DNA of 64,000 bases from Sphaerisporangium sp. TRM90804 (lineage in GTDB: Bacteria > Actinomycetota > Actinomycetes > Streptosporangiales > Streptosporangiaceae). Where the stretch lies: assembly GCF_029846175.1 (NCBI RefSeq), contig NZ_JARWAC010000028.1:56147-120146 (forward strand). The letters are read 5' to 3'. The position numbers were made by a program, and so were the translations under genes. The notes below the pieces were generated by a model. The model did not search any database and had not been told where the DNA came from. It saw only the letters and a program-made list of their open reading frames with translations. How positions within the stretch are numbered: the stretch's first letter is position 1; every line of letters begins with the position of its first letter. Positions 54,188-63,163 of the stretch are shown in pieces.

Positions 54188-54970
54188 ATGGCCTTGCGAT
54201 ACGACACGCCGAGCCTGATGCGGTGGAACGCTCGCGCCTATGACAGCTCGTTCGGCTACGTCTCGGCGCAGGGAACGCCGCTGATCGAACTGCTGGACCC
54301 ACAGCCGGGCGAGCGCATCCTCGACCTCGGGTGCGGCACCGGCGTGCTCACCGGCGAGATCGCCGCCAGGGGCACCACCGTGCTCGGCCTGGACGGCTCG
54401 GCGGCCATGATCGAGGTCGCGGTGGCCCAGCACCCCGGGCTGGAGTTCATGATCGGCGACGGGGGGAACTTCCACCTGCACCGGCCCTGCGACGCGGTGT
54501 TCTCCAACGCGGCGCTGCACTGGATGGTCCGCGACCCGGACGCCGTGATCCGCTGCGTGCGCGCGGCGCTCAACCCCGGCGGGCGCTTCGTCGCCGAGCT
54601 GGGCGGCGCCGGAAACTGCGCGGCGCTGACCTCCGCGATGCTCACGGCCTGGCGCGAGTACGGCCTGCGCGAGCCCGAGCTGCCGTGGTACTTCCCGAGC
54701 CCCGCCGAGTACGCGACGCGTCTTGAGCAGGCCGGCTTCACCGTGCGGCTCCTGGAGTACTTCGACCGGCCCACGCCGCTCGACGAGTGCCCGGACGGCG
54801 CCGCCGACTGGGTGCGCATGTTCGCCGGCTCCCTGCTCGACGACGTGCCGCCCGGCACGGTCGAGCCGCTGCTGCGCCGGGTGAACGAGCTCGCCGCACC
54901 GGCGCTGCGCCGGGAGTCGGGCTGGGTGGCCGACTATGTCCGTCTTCGTTTCGCCGCCGTGCGGGCCTAA
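54188..54970 (+). CDS. Class I SAM-dependent methyltransferase
   Basis: 260 aa. Motif I LDLGCGTGVLTGEIA (~46-60), acidic end of beta 2 (GLDGSAAMIEVA), FSNAALHWMVRD (motif IV area) and LNPGGRFVAELGG. The whole resembles trans-aconitate 2-methyltransferase or ubiquinone/menaquinone-type methyltransferases; substrate unknown. No strong ribosome site before the ATG. It ends 71 bp before gene A and is probably a separate unit. Confidence 0.85.
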   Translation: MALRYDTPSLMRWNARAYDSSFGYVSAQGTPLIELLDPQPGERILDLGCGTGVLTGEIAARGTTVLGLDGSAAMIEVAVAQHPGLEFMIGDGGNFHLHRPCDAVFSNAALHWMVRDPDAVIRCVRAALNPGGRFVAELGGAGNCAALTSAMLTAWREYGLREPELPWYFPSPAEYATRLEQAGFTVRLLEYFDRPTPLDECPDGAADWVRMFAGSLLDDVPPGTVEPLLRRVNELAAPALRRESGWVADYVRLRFAAVRA

Positions 54971-55041
54971 GCGACGCCTACGATCGTGCGATTTGCCAGA
55001 CTATGGTCTCTGGTCAACGGAATCACCGGAGAGGGAACGGG

Positions 55042-57624
55042 ATGAACTTCTGCCTGAGTGATCTCGTGCCTCCGCTTCGCTGGAGTGACGCGACGGGGTT
55101 CTCGCAGCTCCGCGACCTCCCCGGCCTGCCGGACGCGTGGTGGCGCGCGACCCCCGTCACGCGGGTCTTCGCCGTGCTCGGCCCCGATGCGCTCGGTGAG
55201 CTGCTGACGGAGCTGGCACTGGAACACTGGCCGGCCGCCTCGGTGGGCGACGTCCTGCCCGCCCTGCACGTGATGGACCCCGACGAGGCCGACGAGCCGC
55301 AGGTGTCGATCGCGCTCGACCGGGCCGGCTCCTGGCACGGCCTGCTGGCGCTGACCGGGCGCGAGCTGTCCGACCAGCCGTTCATCCGGGTCCGCCCGGT
55401 GCTGACGGCCCTGTTCACGGCCGTGTTCGTCCGGCTGGCCCCGGCGGGCGCCGCGGCCCAGCCGGCGGACGCCGCGGCGCGGCAGGCGCGCAGGGCGTCC
55501 GCCGAGGCCGGGCAGGCGTCCCGCCAGGCGGCCCAGCCGGAGCAGGCGGCCCACGGCATGGTGCCCGAGCCCGCGCGTGCCCCCGACGAGGCTTCGCGCC
55601 AGGCGGCGCGCGCGCACGCCGCCTCCCCGGCCCAGGGCTCCCCGGAGGCCGACCGGCTCCCGGTGCGGCCCCTGCCCCCGCTTCCGAAGCGCCAGCCGGC
55701 CTCGGCCGACTACGCCGACCCGCTCGGCCTGGCCGCGGCCCGCATGGCCGAGGCGGCGCTGGAGAACGTCTCCCGGGGGTTCGCCGGGCGCGAGGGCGAC
55801 GCCGGGCCGTCACGGACCTCCATGTTCACCCCGCCGCCGCGCCCCGAGCGCCCCCCGGCCGCCCCCGGCTTCGGCCTCGACCCGCGCCCGTTCGTGCCCG
55901 GTCCCGCGCCGGAGCCGTTCGACCCCGGGCCGGTCGCGTTCGGCTCGCCGCCCGCACCGTTCGCCGCCGGCTCCGACCCGTTCGGCCCGGGGCCGGGCGG
56001 TTTCGGCGCCGTGTCCGGCCCGTCCGGCGAATCCAGCCCGTACGGGCCCGAGCGCGCCGACACCGGCCCCCAGGCCCGGGAAGCCGGCGACCGGTCGCAC
56101 GACGCCGCGCACGACCACGACGGCGACCCCGAGGACACCGGGCCGGCGGAGCACGCCGAGGCCCCTGAGGCCCACGCGTCCGAGGCCCACGCGTCCGAGG
56201 CGCACGACCCCGGCGCCTCGCCGGAGCCCTCCGACGCGCGGGCCCTCGATGAGGCCGAAGCGGATTCCGGAGCCCACCCGCAGGACGAGGCGTCCCAGCC
56301 GCTGGAGAACCCCGAGGTCCCCGACGTCCTCGACGCCGGGCAGCCCGAGGACGCTGAGCACGCGGAGCACGAGGCCGCCGAGCACCACGAGGAGGCGCCG
56401 GCCGCCGAGCGCGGCGCGGGCACCACCACGGGCGACCTCGGCACCGGCGCCCCCCGCGGCGGCGACGCCGAGCCCGACATCCCCGGGCTCATCGACGCCG
56501 CGTTCTCCGGCCTGGACGACAAGACGTGGGCGGTCGCGCAGAACCACGTCTTCACCGACTCCCCCGCCGCCCCCGAGGAGCTCGCCAAGCTGTTCGCCGT
56601 CCCCGCCGAGGAGATCCTCACCCTGGAGGACGACCTGCGCCTGCGCCTGGCCGACTGGCTCGACAGCGACGAGGCGGCGCCCTACGCCCGGCATCTGGAG
56701 AAGCTCTCGGGCACCCTCGGCGTCGCCGCGCCCAAGGCGCGCCTGGTCGGCGCCGCCCCCTGGCACACCCGGGAGCTGCGCTCCCTGGACGTCCCGGCCT
56801 GGCAGTTCGTGCTCGCCACGCTGCCGGGTTACACCGTGCAGGAGGAGTGGGTGGTCAGCGGCGATCTCGCCGAGCTGCGCGAGCGCACCTGCGCGCTCAT
56901 CCTGGACGCCGACCGCCCGCCGACCGTCGCCCGCGCGCTGGAGCTGGTCTCGGGTCTCGGCGTGCATCCCGAGGTCGCCAAGGAGTGGCTGGAGAACGTC
57001 CCCCAGCTGCGCATACAGAGCACCAAGAAGGGCGGCAAGCCCGCCGCCAAGGACACCGGGCGGGCCGGCGAGCCCAAGCAGGCGGCCTCCGCGCCGCCGG
57101 GCCAGCTCAAGGACGTCTCGATGACCCGCCGCTGCTTCCGCCATCCGGACGGCCTGTGGTGGCTGAGGGTCGACATCGCCCCCGAGCAGATCACCGGCGG
57201 GGAGTGCCCGCTGCCGAGCGGGTTCGCCGCCTACCTCGGGATGTCGCCCGGCGAGAGCCGCTCGGTGATGAGCGCCGCCGGGGAGATCACTCTGAGCTGG
57301 CAGGCGCGCCCGGTCATCGACTCCCTCGGGCAGCTCCTGCACGACATGGGCGCCGCTCCGGGGGCGCACCTGTTCCTCACCGTCGCCGAGGACGACAAGG
57401 TGCTGCGCGCGCGCCTGGTGCCCGCGTCCGCCGTGGACGCCGACAAGGGGGCGCGCGCCCTGCGGCTGGCCGGCCACACCGCCGGCGGCGACGTCGAGAC
57501 GCTTGAGGAGACCATCCGCGTGCTCGCGACCCGCATCGGCATGACCGGCCCGGTCGGGCTGCCCGAGCTGATGAACCGGCTGCGCGAGCGCGGGGACCGC
57601 GACCTGCTGTCCCTGATGGTCTGA
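55042..57624 (+). CDS. Gene A: large partner protein, paralogue of gene C
   Basis: 860 aa, no known family. The N-terminal ~130 residues (MNFCLSDLVPPLRW, LPDAWW) and a middle domain (~479-670, DIPGLIDAAFSGLDD onward) align with gene C. Between them lies a ~340-residue Pro/Ala/Glu/His-rich disordered linker (135-478, with EAHASEAHASEAHD repeats). The sigma-region-4-like helix of C is degenerate here (EELAKLFAVPAEEILTLEDDL, ~511-531). The two winged-helix segments of C are replaced by a short Lys/Gly linker. The C-terminal domain (691-860, DVSMTRRCFR to LLSLMV) is shared with C. GGAGAGGGA stands before the ATG; gene B follows after 11 bp. Confidence 0.8.
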   Translation: MNFCLSDLVPPLRWSDATGFSQLRDLPGLPDAWWRATPVTRVFAVLGPDALGELLTELALEHWPAASVGDVLPALHVMDPDEADEPQVSIALDRAGSWHGLLALTGRELSDQPFIRVRPVLTALFTAVFVRLAPAGAAAQPADAAARQARRASAEAGQASRQAAQPEQAAHGMVPEPARAPDEASRQAARAHAASPAQGSPEADRLPVRPLPPLPKRQPASADYADPLGLAAARMAEAALENVSRGFAGREGDAGPSRTSMFTPPPRPERPPAAPGFGLDPRPFVPGPAPEPFDPGPVAFGSPPAPFAAGSDPFGPGPGGFGAVSGPSGESSPYGPERADTGPQAREAGDRSHDAAHDHDGDPEDTGPAEHAEAPEAHASEAHASEAHDPGASPEPSDARALDEAEADSGAHPQDEASQPLENPEVPDVLDAGQPEDAEHAEHEAAEHHEEAPAAERGAGTTTGDLGTGAPRGGDAEPDIPGLIDAAFSGLDDKTWAVAQNHVFTDSPAAPEELAKLFAVPAEEILTLEDDLRLRLADWLDSDEAAPYARHLEKLSGTLGVAAPKARLVGAAPWHTRELRSLDVPAWQFVLATLPGYTVQEEWVVSGDLAELRERTCALILDADRPPTVARALELVSGLGVHPEVAKEWLENVPQLRIQSTKKGGKPAAKDTGRAGEPKQAASAPPGQLKDVSMTRRCFRHPDGLWWLRVDIAPEQITGGECPLPSGFAAYLGMSPGESRSVMSAAGEITLSWQARPVIDSLGQLLHDMGAAPGAHLFLTVAEDDKVLRARLVPASAVDADKGARALRLAGHTAGGDVETLEETIRVLATRIGMTGPVGLPELMNRLRERGDRDLLSLMV

Positions 57625-57635
57625 CGGGAGCGGCG

Positions 57636-59711
57636 GTGCCCCGGCTAGCGATCGCCCCCGAGGTCCTGCGTGACCTCGGCGCGCTCGCCGAGGACACGCG
57701 CCGCGAGGCCGTGACCGCCCTGCGCCACTTCCTGATGAACACCACCTCGGCGCCGCACCCCGAGCGGGTGCGCAACACGCGCGACGCGCGGGTCGCGACG
57801 CTGCGCCTGACCGACCGGCACCGGGGGGTGGTGGTGCGGCAGCGCGACGTGTTCTGGATGGTCACCGTGCTGCCCGAGGCCGACGCGTGGTCGTACGCCC
57901 AGCGGCACCGCTTCGCGGTCAACGCGGCCATCGGCATCGCCGAGATCTGGGACGACGAGGCGTTCGAAGGCGTCGAGCCGTCGCTGCGCCGGGCCGCCGA
58001 GTCCACCGAGATGCGGCTGTTCGCCCCCTTCTGCGACACCGACCTGCTGACGCTGGGCATCGACCCCGCCTTCCTGCCCCTCCTTCGCCTGGTCACCTCC
58101 GAAGTGACGCTGGACGCGCTGGAGCCGCTGCTGCCCGGCAGCCAGCACGCCCCGCTGGCCGCCCTCGCCCAGGGCGGGTCCATCGCCGAGGCGTGGCGGG
58201 CGCTCGACTCGTGCGCGGCCACGCCGCCCATCGGGGAGATCGATGCCGGCGACCTCGCCGCCGCCCTGGAGCGCACGCCCGACCGCGCCGTGTTCGTGCC
58301 CGACCCCGAGGCGCTCGACCGCGTGCTGGCCGCGCCGGGCTGGCGCACGTTCCTGTCCCCCGTCCAGCACCGCCTCGTCTCCCACCTCGGCCACCAGGGC
58401 CCGATTCTGGTCGTCGGCGGCGCCGGCACGGGCAAGACCCTGGTGGCGCTGCACCGCGCCGCCCGCCTGGCCCGGCAGAGCGGCGGCCGCGTGCTGGTGG
58501 TGACGTTCTCGCAGGCCGTGGCCGCCGACGCGGCGGCGCGGCTGCGCCTGCTGGCCGACGGCGACGAGCGGGTGCTCGACCGCATCGAGGTGGGCAACGT
58601 CGAGCGCCTGGCCCACCGCATCGTCACCGAGGCCGAAGGGCGGCCCCCGCCCCTGGTCGGCGGCTCCGACCTCGCCGTGCTGTGGCGGGAGGCGTCGGAG
58701 ATCTCCGGCGACCTGCACGGCCCGGCGTTCCTCATGCGCGAGTGGGAGCAGGTGATCCTGGCCCAGAACCTGTGCAGCCTGCGGGAGTACCTCGCCGCCG
58801 AACGGCCCGGCCGCAGCGTCGAGCTCGACTACCAGGAGCGCACCGCGGTCTGGAAGGCGATCGAGTACGTCACCGGGCGTCTGCGCGCCACCGGCAGGCG
58901 CACGCTGCTCCAACTGGCGGCCGAGGCCTGCACGCTGCTGGGCCGCACGACCGGTGACCTGCTGGGCGACGACGCCCCCCGGCGCGAGCCGTACCGGCAC
59001 ATCGTGGTGGACGAGGCGCAGGACCTGCACCCGGCGCAGTGGCGCCTGCTGCGCGCCGCCGTGCCGCCCGGCCCGGACGACCTGTTCATCGTCGGCGACC
59101 CGCACCAGCGTGTCTTCGACACCCGGGTGGCGCTCAGCACGCTGGGCATCAAGGCCGAGACGTTCCGGCTCTCGGTCTCCTACCGCCCGCCGGGCGAGAT
59201 CCTCTCGTGGTGCCTGCGGGTGCGCGGCGGCGGCCCGGCCGACGGCCTGGTCGACGGCGCCACCAGCCTGGCGGGGCTGCGCCCGGCCAGGCAGGGCGGC
59301 CGGCCCGACGTGCGCGAGTACACCTCGCACGAGGCCGAGCTGGCCGGGCTGGCCAACCACGTCAGGGAGTGGCTCGACGAGGGCGTGCCGCCCGGCCGGA
59401 TCGCGGTGGCCGCCCGCACGAGCGAGCTGGTCAGGGAGGCGAGGGCCGCGCTCGCCGGCGGCGGGGTGGACGTGCGGGTGACGCCGTTCCATCGGCTGAA
59501 GGGCCTGGAGTTCCAGCGGGTCGCGCTGGTCGGGGTGAGCGAGGGCGTCGTGCCCGCCCCGGACGCGCTGACCCCCGCCGACGAGGATCCGACCGCGCGG
59601 GCGCACGACCTCCAGCGCGAGCGGGGGCTGCTTTATATGGCCTGCACACGGGCTGGTGAACGCCTTTACGTGTCCTATTCAGGCCGGGCAAGTCCCTTTC
59701 TGCCACCATGA
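57636..59711 (+). CDS. Gene B: RelE-like domain fused to UvrD/Rep-type helicase
   Basis: 691 aa. Residues 1-~110 match the RelE-like N-terminal domain found on some bacterial UvrD-type helicases (RNTRDARVATLRLTDRHRGV, FWMVTVLPEADAW, RHRFAVN). The SF1A helicase has Walker A GGAGTGKT (261-268), DEAQ box (VVDEAQDLH, D459), VGDPHQRVFD motif III, SVSYRPP motif IV, HRLKGLEFQRVALVG motif V and YMACTRAGERLYVSYSG motif VI. It should act as an ATP-driven 3'-5' DNA or RNA-polymerase-associated translocase. GTG start with GGGAG 6 nt upstream; 11 bp after gene A, 67 bp before gene C. Confidence 0.9.
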   Translation: MPRLAIAPEVLRDLGALAEDTRREAVTALRHFLMNTTSAPHPERVRNTRDARVATLRLTDRHRGVVVRQRDVFWMVTVLPEADAWSYAQRHRFAVNAAIGIAEIWDDEAFEGVEPSLRRAAESTEMRLFAPFCDTDLLTLGIDPAFLPLLRLVTSEVTLDALEPLLPGSQHAPLAALAQGGSIAEAWRALDSCAATPPIGEIDAGDLAAALERTPDRAVFVPDPEALDRVLAAPGWRTFLSPVQHRLVSHLGHQGPILVVGGAGTGKTLVALHRAARLARQSGGRVLVVTFSQAVAADAAARLRLLADGDERVLDRIEVGNVERLAHRIVTEAEGRPPPLVGGSDLAVLWREASEISGDLHGPAFLMREWEQVILAQNLCSLREYLAAERPGRSVELDYQERTAVWKAIEYVTGRLRATGRRTLLQLAAEACTLLGRTTGDLLGDDAPRREPYRHIVVDEAQDLHPAQWRLLRAAVPPGPDDLFIVGDPHQRVFDTRVALSTLGIKAETFRLSVSYRPPGEILSWCLRVRGGGPADGLVDGATSLAGLRPARQGGRPDVREYTSHEAELAGLANHVREWLDEGVPPGRIAVAARTSELVREARAALAGGGVDVRVTPFHRLKGLEFQRVALVGVSEGVVPAPDALTPADEDPTARAHDLQRERGLLYMACTRAGERLYVSYSGRASPFLPP

Positions 59712-59778
59712 CCCAATAACCTGAACCGCGGATGAGCCCCGCCTGATCCGAAACCACGCCCCACCCGGTTGGACCCCC

Positions 59779-61623
59779 ATGAATCTGAGCCTTAGCGACA
59801 TCGTGCCGCCCCTGCGCTGGACCGCACCCAGCCAGGTCGAGCCGATCGCCAGCGATCCCCGTCTTCCGGACGCGTGGTGGCAGGCGCTGCCGCTCGACCG
59901 GGCATGCCTGATCGCGGGGACCGCTGAGGTAGCCACACGCCTCGCCGACCTCGCGACGGCGTGCTGGGGGCACCTGCCGCTCGGCGACATCCTGCCGCTG
60001 CTGCGGATGACCGATCCTGAGGTCAGCCTGCGCACCCCCGAGGGCCGCGAGCCGGCGCGCGCGCTGTTCGCCGGGGTGCTGGAGCGGCTGCTCGCCTCCG
60101 ACTCCCCCGGGCGCGAGGCGCCCCCGGCGTCGCGGCCCGACCGGCCGATCCCCGAGCTGATCGACGACATCTTCTCCCCGCTCGACGAGCGGCAGCGCGC
60201 CATCGCCAAGGACCGCGTGTACGCCGAGCGCCGGGTGACGCTGGACGAGCTGGCGCAGCGGTTCTCGGTCACGCGCGAGCGCATCAGGCAGATCGAGCGC
60301 GACCTGCGCGACCACGTGCAGGCGCGGCTCGCCGCGCCCGAGGCGGCGCCGCTGGCCGCCCACCTGGTGTGGCTGCGCGGCCGGCTCGGCTCGGCCGTCC
60401 CCGCCGACGACCTGGCCGCGGCCGTCCCGTGGCACCGCGCCGAGCTGGCGACCCTGGGCGTGCCGACGTGGCGGTTCGTCCGCACCCTGCTGACCGGCTA
60501 CGACCAGGTGGACGGCTGGCTGGTGGCCGGGGGCGCCGACGAGCTGAAGGAGAAGACCCGCCAGCTGTTCGGCGACGGCCCGGTGAAGCTGCCCGACGCC
60601 GTGACCATGGTGGCCCAGCTCGGCCTCAGGGAGGACGTCGCCGAGCGCTGGCTGGCCTCCGTCCCGCACCTGCGCGTCCTGGAGGGGCACGTCGTGCCCT
60701 GGCCGCGCAGCGTCAACGAGAAGGCCGAGGCCGTGCTGGCCGTCGCCGAGGGGCCGCTCAGCCCCGAGGAGATCCAGACCCGCATCGGCGAGGACTACAG
60801 CCTGGTCGGCATCCGCAACCAGCTCACCGCCGACGAGCGCTTCCTGCGCGTCGACCGCAACAGGTACGGGCTGACGCGCTGGGGCGGCGAGGAGTACATC
60901 GGCATCCGCGAGATGATCGTCCGGGAGATCGAACGCGCGGGCGGCGAGGCGTCGGTGAACAGCATCGTGGCCAACCTGACCACGCGCTACGAGGTGAGCG
61001 AGAGCTCGGTGCGCGCCTACGCGGGCGGCCCGGGGTTCGAGCGCACCCAGCGAGGGTGGATCCGCGTCGCCGCGCCCGAGCAGGCGGAGCCGTACCAGCC
61101 GCGCCGCGACGTGTCGATGACCAGGCGGTCGTTCCGCAGCCGCGACGGGCGCTGGTGGCACCGGGTCGACGTCAACGCCGAGCACCTGCGCGGTTCGGGC
61201 TCGCCGCTGCCCACGGGCTTCGCCGCGCACCTCGGCATGGCCCCCGGCGGGCAGCTCACCACCTCGACCCCCTCGGGCGACGTGGTGATCAGCTGGCACA
61301 ACCAGCCGACGATGGGCTCGGTCAGGGCGGTGCTGGCCGAGTACAACGCGGCCGAGGGCGACTCGATCTTCCTCACGGTGTCCGACGGCGGCGAGCTGCT
61401 GACCCGCTACCTGCCGCAGGCCGCGCAGGGGCTGCCGCCGATCAACATGGCGCTGCACCTGATCGGGTACACCGCGCCGGTGGCCTCGGAGGCCGAGGCG
61501 CTGCGGCTGATCGGCGCGCGCATCGGCCTGGCGGAGGGCGCCTCGCGCGAGGAGGTCCTTACCCGGCTTCGCGAACGCGGCGATCGGGACATCTTGGCGT
61601 TTCTTGCCCCAGACCCACTCTGA
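59779..61623 (+). CDS. Gene C: sigma-70 region-4-like DNA-binding protein, paralogue of gene A
   Basis: 614 aa. Domains: N-terminal ~1-110 (MNLSLSDIVPPLRW, DAWWQALP); sigma-70 region 4.2-like HTH at ~151-182 (VTLDELAQRFSVTRERIRQI); middle domain ~185-305 (LPDAVTMVAQLGLREDVAERW); two winged-helix or HARE-HTH-like segments at ~311-368 and 372-431 (NEKAEAVLAVAEGPLSPEEI; GIREMIVREIERAGGEASVN); C-terminal domain 443-614 (DVSMTRRSFR to DILAFLA) shared with gene A. The VTRERIRQIE core is almost the canonical -35-binding helix of sigma factors, but region 2 is absent, so it is not a sigma factor. No good ribosome site, so a separate start of translation or promoter is possible. Confidence 0.8.
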   Translation: MNLSLSDIVPPLRWTAPSQVEPIASDPRLPDAWWQALPLDRACLIAGTAEVATRLADLATACWGHLPLGDILPLLRMTDPEVSLRTPEGREPARALFAGVLERLLASDSPGREAPPASRPDRPIPELIDDIFSPLDERQRAIAKDRVYAERRVTLDELAQRFSVTRERIRQIERDLRDHVQARLAAPEAAPLAAHLVWLRGRLGSAVPADDLAAAVPWHRAELATLGVPTWRFVRTLLTGYDQVDGWLVAGGADELKEKTRQLFGDGPVKLPDAVTMVAQLGLREDVAERWLASVPHLRVLEGHVVPWPRSVNEKAEAVLAVAEGPLSPEEIQTRIGEDYSLVGIRNQLTADERFLRVDRNRYGLTRWGGEEYIGIREMIVREIERAGGEASVNSIVANLTTRYEVSESSVRAYAGGPGFERTQRGWIRVAAPEQAEPYQPRRDVSMTRRSFRSRDGRWWHRVDVNAEHLRGSGSPLPTGFAAHLGMAPGGQLTTSTPSGDVVISWHNQPTMGSVRAVLAEYNAAEGDSIFLTVSDGGELLTRYLPQAAQGLPPINMALHLIGYTAPVASEAEALRLIGARIGLAEGASREEVLTRLRERGDRDILAFLAPDPL

Positions 61624-61671
61624 GCCGGTATGACGCTTCGGCGGAGGCCGGACAGCCGGGGGCCGATGTCC

Positions 61672-61677
61672 TAAGCT
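61672..61677 (+). promoter_or_regulatory. -10 element, leaderless start of cysS
   Basis: TAAGCT, 7 nt before the ATG at 61685. Confidence 0.4.
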
Positions 61678-61684
61678 CGGTGGC

Positions 61685-63073
61685 ATGTTACGGCTGTATG
61701 ACACCAGGTCCAGGCGGCTCGAGACGGTCGTGCCCGCCGGCGCGCGCGCCATTCGCGTGTACACCTGCGGCCCGACCGTCTACCGGTTCGCCCACGTGGG
61801 CAACCTGCGGTCGTATCTGCTTCCCGACCTGATCCGGCGCTCCCTCGACCGCCACCGGGTGCGGCCGGTCGTCTGCCAGAACATCACCGACGTCGGCCAC
61901 CTGGTGGACGACGAGGAGATCGACCCCTCCGGCGAGGACAAGGTGCTCCAGCAGGCCCGCCGCGAGGGCCGCTCGGCCCTGGAGCTGGCCCGCTACTACG
62001 AGGACGCCTTCCGCCGCGACACCGCCGCGCTGAACATCCGCGCCCCCGAGCACACGCCGCGCGCCACCGAGACCATCGACCTGATGGTCGAGCTGATCGC
62101 CAAGCTCATCGAGAAGGGCCACGCCTACGCCGTCGACGACGGCTCGGTGTTCTTCGACGCCAGGAGCTTTCCCACCTACGGCGAGATCTCCGGCAACCGG
62201 CTCGACGCGCTCAAGCCCGGCCACCGGGTCGAGGGCGTCGACCCCCGCAAGCGCTTCCACGCCGACTGGGCCCTGTGGAAGGGCTCCGACCGCGACATGA
62301 CCTGGGAGACGCCCTGGGGCCGCGGCTTCCCCGGCTGGCACATCGAGTGCTCGGCCATGTCGCTGCGCTTCCTCGGCGAGCACATCGACGTCCACACCGG
62401 CGGCAAGGATCTGCGCTTCCCCCACCACGAGGACGAGCGCGCCCAGTCGAACTCCGCCGTCGGCCACGACGTCGTCAAGCACTGGGTCCACGGCGAGCAC
62501 GTGCTGTTCGACGGCCGCAAGATGGCCAAGTCGACCGGCAACGTCGTGCTGCTGTCCGACGTCGAGGCCGCCGGGCTCGACCCCCTCGCGGTGCGGCTGG
62601 CGCTCATGGAGCACCGCTACCGGCAGCAGATGAACCTCACGTGGGACACCCTGCGCGCGGCCGACCGCACCCTGCGGCGGTGGCGGCAGCGCGTCGCCGA
62701 GTGGGCCGAGTCGCCGAGCGCGCCGATCAGCGCCGGGCACGCCGAGCGGGCGCAGACGGCCTTCGACGACGACCTCGACACCCCGACGGCGCTGCGCGTC
62801 GTGCGTGAGTTGGAACGTGACGACGCCGTGGCGCCGGGGTCGCGGTTCGAGACCTTCCTACACCTCGACAACGTGCTGGGCCTCGACCTGTCGGCCGACA
62901 TCGGCCGCCCGCCCGCGGCGCCGGTGCTGCCGGCGGGCGCGGCCGAGCTGCTCCAGGCCCGCGGCCAGGCCCGCGACGCCAGAGACTGGGCCGCCTCCGA
63001 CCGCCTGCGCGACGAGCTGGCCGAGCTGGGCGTCAAGGTCGTCGACACCCCCGACGGCCAGACCTGGAGCTGA
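61685..63073 (+). CDS. cysS: Cysteinyl-tRNA synthetase
   Basis: 462 aa, full length class I synthetase. Zinc-binding Cys in YTCGPTVYRF, HIGH-like sequence AHVGN, WHIECSAM (Cys), HHEDERAQS (His, Glu) and the KMSKS-type loop KMAKSTGN; the C-terminal DALR-like helical region ends in DRLRDELAELGVKVVDT. Sequence features are intact, but the HVGN and KMAKS variants leave open that this is a second paralogue alongside a housekeeping enzyme. Leaderless start. MshC is excluded by length and the C-terminal anticodon-binding part. Confidence 0.93.
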   Translation: MLRLYDTRSRRLETVVPAGARAIRVYTCGPTVYRFAHVGNLRSYLLPDLIRRSLDRHRVRPVVCQNITDVGHLVDDEEIDPSGEDKVLQQARREGRSALELARYYEDAFRRDTAALNIRAPEHTPRATETIDLMVELIAKLIEKGHAYAVDDGSVFFDARSFPTYGEISGNRLDALKPGHRVEGVDPRKRFHADWALWKGSDRDMTWETPWGRGFPGWHIECSAMSLRFLGEHIDVHTGGKDLRFPHHEDERAQSNSAVGHDVVKHWVHGEHVLFDGRKMAKSTGNVVLLSDVEAAGLDPLAVRLALMEHRYRQQMNLTWDTLRAADRTLRRWRQRVAEWAESPSAPISAGHAERAQTAFDDDLDTPTALRVVRELERDDAVAPGSRFETFLHLDNVLGLDLSADIGRPPAAPVLPAGAAELLQARGQARDARDWAASDRLRDELAELGVKVVDTPDGQTWS

Positions 63074-63112
63074 GCCCTCAAGCCGCCGCCTCGCGTGGCG
63101 GTCCGCCGGCGC

Positions 63113-63134
63113 GTCACCGGCCGGAGCCGGTGAC
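63113..63134. terminator. Hairpin terminator after cysS
   Basis: Perfect 9-bp stem GTCACCGGC / GCCGGTGAC with CGGA loop between the convergent cysS and lipoprotein genes. Confidence 0.6.
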
Positions 63135-63163
63135 CGGGGGTGGCGCCGCCGCGCCGCGACCGG

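Noticed and set aside
57645..59606. 653-codon minus-strand frame opposite the UvrD-type helicase
   Set aside because: Low-complexity antisense of a gene with complete helicase motifs.
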